DNA of 9,602 bases from Candidatus Cryptobacteroides faecihippi (GCA_018066065.1 JAGHSC010000010.1:1-9602); one strand, 5' to 3'. Counted from the stretch's first letter, positions 1 through 5,900 are shown. A program made the numbers and translations. Notes: a model not told the origin generated them from the sequence alone.

Positions 1-863
1 CACACCCACTCACACCCACCCCTCCCCCCCACAACGCCGGCGAGGACACCGCCGCAGACGAGCGCCCCACATGGCCTGCCGTAGATGATCCAGCTGAGGA
101 AGAGGACTGAGACTCCGCCGACTGCGGCTGCCATGTTGGTGGTGCAGATCACGTGTGAGATTGCGATTGCGTTCTCTGCTCCGTCAGCTGCGAGCTGTGA
201 GCCAGGGTTGAATCCGAACCAGCCAATCCAGAGGATGAAAACACCGAGTGCGCCGAAGGTGAGGTTGTGGCCAGGGATAGCCACGGACTTGCCGCTCTTG
301 GTGTACTTTCCGCGCCTTGGGCCGAGGATGATTGCACCTGCGAGAGCGATGACACCACCGACTGCGTGTACGACAGTGGATCCTGCGAAATCATGGAATC
401 CGAGTTCGGAGAGCCATCCGCCGCCCCATGTCCAGTGACCTTCGATAGGGTAGATGAACATAGAGATGATGACGGAGATCACAATGTACATTGAGAACTT
501 GGTGCGCTCTGCCATGCCGCCGGAAACGATTGTCGCTGCGGTTGCGCAGAAGACAGTCTGGAAGAAGAGTGTACACTCGGCAGGGATGTTGGAGTTGCCG
601 ATGAATGACCAGTCGAAGAGGTGGATCTCACCGATGAAGCCGTTGCCGGTTCCATGCATGAGACCGAAGCCGATGAACCAGAACAGGATTGAGCCGACCA
701 TGAAGTCGACGAAGTTCTTCATGAGGATGTTCGCTGTGTTCTTCGAGCGGGTGAAGCCTGCCTCCACGAGAGCGAATCCAGGCTGCATCCAGAAGACCAG
801 CATTGCTGCGAGAAGTACCCAGACGGTGTCAAGACTGTTGATTGTTGATATTGCTGTTTCCAT
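1..863 (-). CDS. amt: Ammonium transporter (Amt/MEP/Rh family), C-terminal part outside the window
   Basis: Inner-membrane ammonium channel; 287 codons are visible before the left edge. Translating the minus strand from ATG 863 gives an N-terminus starting METAISTINSLDTVW and then family signatures: MQPGFALVEAGFTRSKN (about residues 26-42), the ECTLFFQ..FCATAATIVSGGMAERTKF stretch, DFAGSTVVHAVGG with Asp158 and the first pore His166, and IGWFGFNPGS. There is no cleavable signal peptide of the E. coli AmtB type, as expected for this subgroup. It is last of the visible operon, starting 6 nt after the P-II stop, so translation is probably coupled; Amt and P-II are the classic gated pair. The last ~15 visible residues depart from the family, where ITPA or ITAGC is expected, and the final 36 nt on this strand contain no C at all. 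That may be poor sequence at a contig end. Family assignment is certain; the C-terminal half is not seen. Confidence 0.95.
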   Translation of the reverse strand, partial: METAISTINSLDTVWVLLAAMLVFWMQPGFALVEAGFTRSKNTANILMKNFVDFMVGSILFWFIGFGLMHGTGNGFIGEIHLFDWSFIGNSNIPAECTLFFQTVFCATAATIVSGGMAERTKFSMYIVISVIISMFIYPIEGHWTWGGGWLSELGFHDFAGSTVVHAVGGVIALAGAIILGPRRGKYTKSGKSVAIPGHNLTFGALGVFILWIGWFGFNPGSQLAADGAENAIAISHVICTTNMAAAVGGVSVLFLSWIIYGRPCGALVCGGVLAGVVGGRGGCEWV

Positions 864-869
864 GATGTT

Positions 870-1217
870 CTATTTTTTGTCTGCCAATACTGTGTCACCA
901 CTTTCACCTGTCCTGATAGAATATGTGTTGTCGACAGGGCTTACGAATATTCTGCCGTCTCCGATCTCACCGGTGCGGGCGGCCTTCATGATTGCCTCGA
1001 TCGCTGGCTGCACGAACTGGTCTCGGCAGACGATGGTGATCTCGATTCTGGAAATGATGTCGGTGCTGTACATTACACCGCGGTAGATCCTGTCCTCCCT
1101 GTCCTGGCCGATTGCCTTGACCTCAGAGTAGGAGAACCAGTTGATGTCGGCCTCGAAGAGAGCCTCCTTCACATCCTCGAACTGTGTCTTGCGGATGATT
1201 GCTTCAATTTTCTTCAT
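870..1217 (-). CDS. P-II family nitrogen regulatory protein
   Basis: Small trimeric signalling protein (115 aa, family usually about 112) that binds ATP/ADP and 2-oxoglutarate and normally docks its T-loop into the Amt pore. Visible: N-terminal MKKIEAIIR strand, T-loop region about 37-55 containing YRGVMY, B-loop TGEIGDGRIF (82-91) and C-terminal SIRTGE. Tyr50 aligns with the uridylylated Tyr51 of E. coli GlnB. The T-loop is one residue shorter and more charged (QDREDRIYRG), the residue after the RG pair is Val instead of small Ala, and Ser100 replaces the Arg expected before IRTGE. Whether uridylylation occurs cannot be told. Start ATG 1217 is preceded by AGAAAG. It lies 40 nt after the porin gene and 6 nt before amt, so it behaves as GlnK in context, though glnB and glnK cannot be separated by sequence alone. 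Confidence 0.95.
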   Translation of the reverse strand: MKKIEAIIRKTQFEDVKEALFEADINWFSYSEVKAIGQDREDRIYRGVMYSTDIISRIEITIVCRDQFVQPAIEAIMKAARTGEIGDGRIFVSPVDNTYSIRTGESGDTVLADKK

Positions 1218-1257
1218 CTTTCTGAAATTTGGTTATACACTTTGATACTATGTTTCA

Positions 1258-1947
1258 TTAAAAAGAAACACCCACGCTGAAGAACATTCTCTCCGTGCGT
1301 GGGTTTGCCATGAGCTGTGCAAAGACCGGGAGGGTTGTCGAGCCGAAGGTCAGTTCCTTGGTGGCTGTCAGGCTAGCGCAGACGACAGCGAATCCTTCCG
1401 ATCCATAATAGTCTGTCGCCCATGGTGTGGCTCCTACCGCTGCGCTCCAGTCGATTCCTCCCAGAGAGAACGGTGCGGAGACTTCGATGTAGGAGGAGTA
1501 GGCTTTCTTGCCCTCCATGTTGCATCCTACGGCTCCGATGCAGTTGGTGTACCAGTTGAGGGCGACAGGACCGAAGTCGTAGCCCAGGTTGAGTTCGGCC
1601 ACATGCGGAGTCTCGGCTGTGAAGTCAAAATACTTTGTCTCGCTGTCTGCACACCAGTAGTCCGTCAGGCCGACTGTGAAGCCTCCGATGCTGTAGGACA
1701 GGGTGAAGTCGAGCTCGCGGCTGTCACCGACGAATCCTGTGGAGCCCCAGGCGCTGAGAGAAAGGCCACCCCATTCAAGGCCGAGAGTCGGCTGGATGGC
1801 TGCTCCGTCAAGCTTCTGTCCACGCCAGACGTAGGTGCTGACGAGGTCTGTTCCGAAATCTGCCTTCAGTGGTTCTCCTGCCTTTGCATCGGGGGAGAAG
1901 AGAGCTGCCATTGCGGTTGCAGCGAGGAAGATCATTCTTTTCTTCAT
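1258..1947 (-). CDS. Outer-membrane beta-barrel protein, putative TorF/Gcw_chp-type porin
   Basis: 229-aa exported protein. Signal peptide residues 1-23 (MKKRMIFLAATAMAALFSPD then AKA before Gly24). The mature part is alternating aromatic/small residues in short strands (DLVSTYVWRG, LGLEWGGLSLSAWG, LDFTLSYSIGGFTVGL) and ends with Phe (FFSVGVSF), the usual C-terminal signal for outer-membrane barrel insertion. The VSTYVWRG start followed by an IQP motif resembles the TorF/Gcw_chp conserved hypothetical family; this assignment comes from memory of the family, not a search. Four cysteines (99, 136, 142, 190) are unusual in a barrel, and 136/142 could form a loop disulfide. It is the first structural gene after the attenuator and 40 nt ahead of the P-II gene, which suggests a role in getting ammonium or another nitrogen compound across the outer membrane. 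Substrate unknown. Confidence 0.85.
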   Translation of the reverse strand: MKKRMIFLAATAMAALFSPDAKAGEPLKADFGTDLVSTYVWRGQKLDGAAIQPTLGLEWGGLSLSAWGSTGFVGDSRELDFTLSYSIGGFTVGLTDYWCADSETKYFDFTAETPHVAELNLGYDFGPVALNWYTNCIGAVGCNMEGKKAYSSYIEVSAPFSLGGIDWSAAVGATPWATDYYGSEGFAVVCASLTATKELTFGSTTLPVFAQLMANPRTERMFFSVGVSF

Positions 1948-1992
1948 TTTCTTTCTTTTTTAAAGGTAATACACTAAAACTAACTTGAATTG

Positions 1993-2028
1993 AAAAGGGC
2001 TGGCCCAGAATCTTCTGGACCAGCCCTT
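1993..2028 (-). terminator. Intrinsic terminator hairpin in the leader of the porin/P-II/amt operon
   Basis: Read on the minus strand, 2028-2014 pairs with 2009-1995 over 15 consecutive base pairs around a 4-nt loop (2013-2010), followed by UUUU (1996-1993). Two A residues at the foot face the first two U. The pair 2019/2004 is a G-U wobble on the minus RNA but would be a C/A mismatch on the plus RNA, so the structure is better on the minus strand. It sits 45 nt before the porin start and 21 nt after the leader-peptide stop, so it would end transcription before the operon rather than after a gene. The U tract is short, so efficiency is uncertain. Confidence 0.85.
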
Positions 2029-2049
2029 GATTTAAATCTCTTTCTACCT

Positions 2050-2160
2050 TTATCTTTCCTCTTTCTGGTCCGCTATGTACAAACAATTCTGAGCCTGGTT
2101 ATTGTTAACCTGGTTCTGCTGCTGATTCTGCTGCTGATTGTATGTACGGAGACCGTTCAT
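2050..2160 (-). CDS. Gln/Asn-rich leader peptide of the ammonium-uptake operon
   Basis: 36 codons, ATG at 2160-2158 and TAA at 2052-2050. Residues 8-25 read NQQQNQQQNQVNNNQAQN: nine Gln and seven Asn in 18 residues. All Gln codons are CAG; Asn uses both AAT and AAC. The C-terminal end (residues 26-36) is ordinary and ends DQKEER. The stop is followed 21 nt later by an intrinsic terminator and then the nitrogen operon. This is the layout of his/trp-type leader peptides, in which scarcity of the encoded amino acid stalls the ribosome and changes RNA folding. The peptide itself probably has no function. The frame stays open upstream to a TTG at 2265 (71 aa), but that segment is AT-rich with no clear start, so I prefer ATG 2160. 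No Shine-Dalgarno is evident, which is common in Bacteroidota. Translation is inferred, not shown. Confidence 0.75.
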   Translation of the reverse strand: MNGLRTYNQQQNQQQNQVNNNQAQNCLYIADQKEER

Positions 2161-2371
2161 CAGGAGTTTTCTGTTTTTCTTCTTCGCTAAGGTAGGTAAA
2201 AGTTTTAATAAAATGCTAATTATTTTAAACTTTTTTTTGTGGCCACAGGCGACAGTCTTTGTCAAATATTTGATTTTTTTCAGAGCTAAAAACGTTTATC
2301 CAAGCCTCTCTGCGTCGGTTTTTATATTTATACTGTGTCAAAGATGAAAGTTAATTTGTCACTTTTTACTA

Positions 2372-2401
2372 TTTAACATAAATGGATAGTATCTATATTT
2401 G
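2372..2401 (+). promoter_or_regulatory. Putative Bacteroidota-type promoter for hppA
   Basis: TATATTTG at 2394-2401 is a perfect match to the Bacteroides -7 consensus TAnnTTTG. TTTA at 2372-2375, one mismatch to the -33 TTTG, lies 18 nt upstream. Initiation would fall near 2408, giving a 5' leader of about 110 nt before the ATG at 2519. This is a sequence match only. Confidence 0.5.
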
Positions 2402-2433
2402 CATCGTTTGAGACGAATTACAGGGTCGTGTAT

Positions 2434-2464
2434 GTGTCTTTCTGCAAGAGGAAGCACTTTTTTT
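2434..2464 (+). terminator. Weak terminator-like hairpin in the hppA 5' leader
   Basis: GTG (2434-2436) pairs with CAC (2455-2457) and CTTTC (2438-2442) with GGAAG (2450-2454), one U bulged and one G-U pair, closing a 7-nt loop. Seven T follow immediately (2458-2464). It lies between the putative promoter and the hppA start, so it might attenuate hppA. The stem is only 8 bp and could be chance in AT-rich DNA. Confidence 0.3.
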
Positions 2465-2518
2465 ATCCCTGGTTTATTAAAACGAATCAAGATATTTTAA
2501 CTAATAACAGGTTATTTT

Positions 2519-4732
2519 ATGGATTCATTATTCTATCTGGTACCTGCGGCGTCCCTCATCGCGCTCTTCTTCGCGTGGTTCTTCTACAGCAAGATGAGAA
2601 AGGAGGACGAAGGTACACCAACCATGAGGCAGATCGCCCAGTTTGTACGTGAAGGTGCAATGGCCTACCTCAAGCAGCAGTACAAGATCGTAGTGATCGT
2701 CTTCGTGATCCTCGCGATCTTCTTTGCAATCCTTGCCTACGGATTCGGCGTTCAGAATCCATGGGTTCCGTTTGCATTCCTCACAGGTGGTTTCTTCTCC
2801 GGTCTTGCAGGCTTCATCGGCATGAAGACTGCAACCTACGCATCGGGCCGTACTGCCAATGCAGCGATGCGCAGCCTCAATGCAGGTCTCAAGGTGGCTT
2901 TCCGTTCAGGTGCCGTCATGGGTCTGACCGTTGTAGGTCTCGGCCTTCTTGACATCGCCATCTGGTGGATTCTCCTCAACATCTTCGTTGTCGAGGCAAG
3001 CGAGGCTCAGAAGCTTGTCGTCATAACCACCACGATGCTTACCTTCGGAATGGGTGCTTCCACCCAGGCCCTCTTCGCCAGGGTCGGTGGCGGTATCTAC
3101 ACCAAGGCTGCAGACGTCGGCGCAGACATCGTCGGAAAGGTTGAGTCCGACCTTCCTGAGGATGACCCTCGCAACCCTGCCACCATCGCCGACAACGTCG
3201 GTGACAACGTCGGTGACGTTGCCGGCATGGGTGCTGACCTCTATGAAAGCTACTGCGGTTCCATCCTTTCAACCATGGCTCTCGGTGCCTCTGCATTCTA
3301 TGCTGCTGGTCCTGCCATGCAGACAAAGGCAATCCTCGCACCTATGCTCATCGCCGCTGTGGGTGTTGTCCTCTCTGTAGCGAGCATATTCACAGTCCGC
3401 ACAAAGGAAGGTGCCGGAATGGCTCAGCTGCTCAAGTCAATGAGCTTCGGTACCAACCTCGCAGCAATCCTCTCAGGTGTCGCTACCTTCGGCATCCTCG
3501 CCCTTGTCTTCGGTACAGACAACTCTGACTGGTGGCACTTCAGCTTCTCAGTCGTCTCAGGTCTTGTCGCCGGTGTCGTCATCGGAAAGGCAACTGAGTA
3601 CTACACATCTCATTCCTACAAGCCAACCCAGAAGCTTGCTGAAAGCTCTGCTACAGGTCCTGCTACCGTCATCATCAGCGGTGTCGGCCTCGGTATGCTT
3701 TCAACTGCTATCCCTGTGATCGCAATCGCAGCTGCAATCATCCTCAGCTTCCTCTTCGCCATCGGCTTCGATGTCAACAGCATGATGGAGGCAGCTTCCC
3801 TCTCAAAGGGTCTCTACGGTGTTGCAATCGCAGCTGTCGGTATGCTTTCAACCCTCGGCATCACCCTCGCTACCGATGCTTACGGTCCAATCGCTGACAA
3901 CGCCGGCGGTAACGCCCAGATGTCCGAGCTTGATCCTCAGGTACGTGAGCGTACCGACGTCCTCGATGCTCTTGGAAACACCACAGCAGCAACCGGAAAG
4001 GGCTTCGCAATCGGTTCTGCAGCCCTCACCGCACTTGCACTCCTTGCTTCCTACATCGAGGAGATCAAGATCGCTCTCTCACGCGCGGGCGAACTTATCA
4101 ATGGTGTCGCAGGCAAGATCGCTGCATCGGATGCAAGCATCCTTGACATTCTCAACCACTTCAATGTCAGCCTCATGAACCCTGCAGTACTCGCAGGTGT
4201 GTTCATCGGTTCGATGATGGCATTCCTCTTCTGCGGTCTTACCATGAACGCAGTCGGCCGTGCCGCCCAGAAGATGGTCGTCGAGGTTCGCCGTCAGTTC
4301 CATGAGATCAAGGGCATCCTCACCGGTGAGGGTACTCCTGACTACAAGCGCTGCGTCGAGATCTCTACCAAGGCAGCTCAGCACGAAATGCTCGTTCCTT
4401 CAATCATCGCCATCCTCGCTCCTATCGTTGTAGGTGTCGTCCTTGGCGTTGCAGGTGTCCTCGGCCTCCTCATCGGTGGTCTCGGTGCCGGATTCGTGCT
4501 CGCAGTCTTCATGTCCAACTCAGGTGGTGCATGGGACAATGCAAAGAAGTATGTCGAGGAAGGCCATCTCGGTGGCAAGAACTCCGAGGCTCACCACGCC
4601 ACCGTTGTCGGTGACACCGTCGGTGATCCTTTCAAGGACACATCCAGCCCTTCACTCAACATCCTCATCAAGCTCATGAGCATGGTGTCGATTGTCATGG
4701 CCGGTCTTACCGTCATGGTACATATGCTTTAA
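2519..4732 (+). CDS. hppA: Membrane-bound ion-translocating pyrophosphatase, K+-dependent type
   Basis: 737-aa integral inner-membrane enzyme that hydrolyses pyrophosphate and pumps H+ and/or Na+ outward; length fits the family. It is a run of about 16 hydrophobic helices with the conserved pyrophosphate-site acidic motifs: DVGADIVGKVESDLPEDDP (from about residue 198), DNVGDNVGD (from residue 225), TDAYGPIADNAGG (about 451-463) and VVGDTVGDPFKDTSSP near the C-terminus (Asp699, Asp703, Lys706, Asp707). GNTTAATGKGFAIG at 486-499 has Ala490 where K+-independent enzymes carry Lys and Gly493 where they carry Thr, so it belongs to the K+-dependent subfamily. Characterised Bacteroides relatives pump both Na+ and H+; ion specificity cannot be read here. 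Start ATG 2519 opens on a hydrophobic first helix. Translation does not rely on a clear Shine-Dalgarno. The lacI-like gene follows after 17 nt with no terminator. Confidence 0.98.
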   Translation: MDSLFYLVPAASLIALFFAWFFYSKMRKEDEGTPTMRQIAQFVREGAMAYLKQQYKIVVIVFVILAIFFAILAYGFGVQNPWVPFAFLTGGFFSGLAGFIGMKTATYASGRTANAAMRSLNAGLKVAFRSGAVMGLTVVGLGLLDIAIWWILLNIFVVEASEAQKLVVITTTMLTFGMGASTQALFARVGGGIYTKAADVGADIVGKVESDLPEDDPRNPATIADNVGDNVGDVAGMGADLYESYCGSILSTMALGASAFYAAGPAMQTKAILAPMLIAAVGVVLSVASIFTVRTKEGAGMAQLLKSMSFGTNLAAILSGVATFGILALVFGTDNSDWWHFSFSVVSGLVAGVVIGKATEYYTSHSYKPTQKLAESSATGPATVIISGVGLGMLSTAIPVIAIAAAIILSFLFAIGFDVNSMMEAASLSKGLYGVAIAAVGMLSTLGITLATDAYGPIADNAGGNAQMSELDPQVRERTDVLDALGNTTAATGKGFAIGSAALTALALLASYIEEIKIALSRAGELINGVAGKIAASDASILDILNHFNVSLMNPAVLAGVFIGSMMAFLFCGLTMNAVGRAAQKMVVEVRRQFHEIKGILTGEGTPDYKRCVEISTKAAQHEMLVPSIIAILAPIVVGVVLGVAGVLGLLIGGLGAGFVLAVFMSNSGGAWDNAKKYVEEGHLGGKNSEAHHATVVGDTVGDPFKDTSSPSLNILIKLMSMVSIVMAGLTVMVHML

Positions 4733-4749
4733 TCCAAGGAACTTAAGAA

Positions 4750-5808
4750 ATGGCAATAAAGAAAGTCACAATACGTGATGTCGCAAGGGAAGCCGGGGTG
4801 TCAGTCACCCTGGTCTCCTTTGTGATGAACGCAAAGGTCGGCAAGGATGGTCGTCTGGACTGTCCTGTCAACCATGACACGGCCCAGCGTGTCCTTCAGG
4901 TGGCCAAGAGATTGGGCTACAGGAGGAACAATGCCGCTGCTTCACTCCGAAGCGGAAGGTCCCATTCCATCGCCGTGATCGTCTCCGACCTTGCGAACCA
5001 GTTTTTCTCCGAGATCTGCCGCCACATCGAGCAGATCGCCTACAAGGAGGGTTACACGGTCATCTTTGCATCTTCAGAGGAGAATCCTCAGAAGCTCGGC
5101 AAGCTGATCGACACTATGATAGGCTTCAACGTCGAAGGTCTCATCGTTGCACCTTGCCTCGAGGCAGATTCAGCCCTTGAGAAGGCTTCCAACATCGGCA
5201 TCCCTACCGTGCTCTTCGACAGGAATTTCCCTGGCGACCAGTTCGGCCGAGTCCTCGTCGACAATGTCGATGCTGGCTACATGGCAACCAAGTATCTCAT
5301 CCATCAGGGTTTTGGAAAGATCGAGATGATCTCCTACCAGAACGGTGTGACCAGTCTCGTCGACAGAGAGGCCGGCTACCAGAAGGCAATGGAAGAGGCA
5401 GGATTGCTGGATGACGCCATCCTCCACAGGATCGAGTACGAGGCAACAGTGGCCAAGAAGGACGTCATCGGAATCTTCCGTGACGCTGCCAAGCGCGGCA
5501 CCGAGGCATTCGTGCTCCCTACCAAGAAGATCGGCCTCTACGGCTTCAATGCCATGAATGTCCTCGGCATGAATCTCCCGAAGGATTTCTCCTTCGTCTG
5601 CTTCGATGAGAGCGACATCTTCGACATCAACAAGCCGGCTGTCCCTCACATCATCCAGCCAGTCGCCGAGATTGCCGAGAAGTCATTCGAGCTCCTCAGG
5701 AAGATGATCGACGAGAAGGCTTCCGACAGCGAGAAGACCATCTCCCTCAAGGCAAAGATCGAAGTCGGCGGAAGATTCGGCTCAGAACCGACAGCCGCAT
5801 CATTCTAA
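4750..5808 (+). CDS. LacI/GalR-family transcriptional regulator
   Basis: 352-aa DNA-binding regulator. The N-terminal helix-turn-helix is at about residues 6-26 (VTIRDVAREAGVSVTLVSFV); the hinge follows (LGYRRNNAAASLRSGRS, 55-71), then a periplasmic-binding-protein-like sensor domain beginning HSIAVIVSDLANQFFSEI. Compared with enterobacterial LacI there is an insert of about six residues between the HTH and helix 3 (around KVGKDGRLDCPVN, 29-41); as I recall, similar inserts are common in Bacteroidota members. Sensor landmarks include EGLIVAP, IPTVLFDRNF, REAGYQKAMEEAG and FVCFDESD. The start has a fair ribosome site (AAGGAAC about 10 nt upstream). It lies 17 nt after hppA and 92 nt before a secreted glycoside hydrolase, so it probably controls the downstream glycan genes in response to a sugar released from the substrate. 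Effector and operator are unknown; whether it also affects hppA is open. Confidence 0.95.
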   Translation: MAIKKVTIRDVAREAGVSVTLVSFVMNAKVGKDGRLDCPVNHDTAQRVLQVAKRLGYRRNNAAASLRSGRSHSIAVIVSDLANQFFSEICRHIEQIAYKEGYTVIFASSEENPQKLGKLIDTMIGFNVEGLIVAPCLEADSALEKASNIGIPTVLFDRNFPGDQFGRVLVDNVDAGYMATKYLIHQGFGKIEMISYQNGVTSLVDREAGYQKAMEEAGLLDDAILHRIEYEATVAKKDVIGIFRDAAKRGTEAFVLPTKKIGLYGFNAMNVLGMNLPKDFSFVCFDESDIFDINKPAVPHIIQPVAEIAEKSFELLRKMIDEKASDSEKTISLKAKIEVGGRFGSEPTAASF

Positions 5809-5818
5809 GGAACACCCG

Positions 5819-5837
5819 GGGAGGGCCCAATCCTCCC
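5819..5837 (+). repeat. Small GC-rich hairpin after the lacI-like stop
   Basis: GGGAGG (5819-5824) pairs with CCTCCC (5832-5837) over a 7-nt loop, 10 nt after the stop codon. It is followed by TTCC rather than a U tract, so it is not a terminator by itself. It may act with the larger hairpin at 5853-5883. Confidence 0.45.
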
Positions 5838-5852
5838 TTCCGATCAGGATAT

Positions 5853-5883
5853 GACTGCCTGTGGCAAGACGCTGCGGGCAGTC
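5853..5883 (+). promoter_or_regulatory. Long hairpin just before the glycoside hydrolase start
   Basis: GACTGCC (5853-5859) pairs with GGCAGTC (5877-5883). The stem continues through a U-G wobble (5860/5876) and GTGGC/GCTGC (5861-5865 with 5871-5875, two wobbles) to a 5-nt loop AAGAC, 13 pairs in all. TTTAA follows, a very short U tract. Only 17 nt separate the stem from the start codon at 5901, leaving no room for a promoter downstream. It may be a leaky terminator, an intercistronic stability hairpin, or a block on initiation. Confidence 0.5.
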
Positions 5884-5900
5884 TTTAACTCTCTACGAAT

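Larger units (their letters stand above)
1993..2160 (-). promoter_or_regulatory. Putative ribosome-mediated transcription attenuator (Gln/Asn sensing)
   Basis: The element comprises the leader peptide, an antiterminator segment and the terminator. On the minus strand GGACCAG (2071-2065, within codons 30-32 of the leader) is perfectly complementary to CTGGTCC (2023-2017), which occupies 7 of the 15 nt of the terminator 5' arm, so the two pairings exclude each other. A ribosome stalled on the Gln/Asn codons (the last, Asn25, is at 2088-2086) would leave GGACCAG free and favour antitermination. A ribosome reaching the stop at 2052-2050 would cover it and allow termination. Expected logic: the operon is on when Gln-tRNA or Asn-tRNA charging falls. 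The sequence features are seen directly; the mechanism is inferred from the his/trp paradigm. Confidence 0.7.
2161..2518. other. AT-rich divergent spacer between the nitrogen operon leader and hppA
   Basis: 358 nt without a convincing gene. Leftward, the leader transcript must start in here. The best match to the Bacteroidota -7 element on the minus strand is AATATTTG (2270-2263), one mismatch to TAnnTTTG, with only a poor TTTA upstream; it is followed by a small dyad GACA-N5-TGTC (2251-2263). Rightward there is a better hppA promoter and a terminator-like hairpin (separate entries). An 8-bp palindrome GTGGCCAC lies at 2239-2246. Short plus-strand ORFs here are low-complexity translations of T-runs and are not called. 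Confidence 0.5.

Noticed and set aside
454..1086. 210-aa open frame on the plus strand across amt and the P-II gene
   Set aside because: Antisense to two conserved genes; the low-complexity Met/Pro/Ser-rich translation is a shadow.
1995..2028. Hairpin as an insertion-sequence end or attachment site
   Set aside because: No transposase or target duplication nearby; the A-tract, GC stem and U-tract on one strand fit an intrinsic terminator.
2098..2140. CAG repeats as a simple microsatellite
   Set aside because: The repeats are interspersed with AAT/AAC, GTT and GCT codons in one frame with start, stop and a terminator placed after it, which fits a coding leader better than slippage repeats.
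2161..2265. N-terminal extension of the leader ORF to a TTG start (71 aa)
   Set aside because: The added part is AT-rich and Lys/Leu-rich with no start signal, and the short 36-codon version is the size expected of a leader peptide.
2428..2652. 74-aa plus-strand frame overlapping the hppA start
   Set aside because: It overlaps hppA out of frame for most of its length and its non-overlapping part is translated T-runs.
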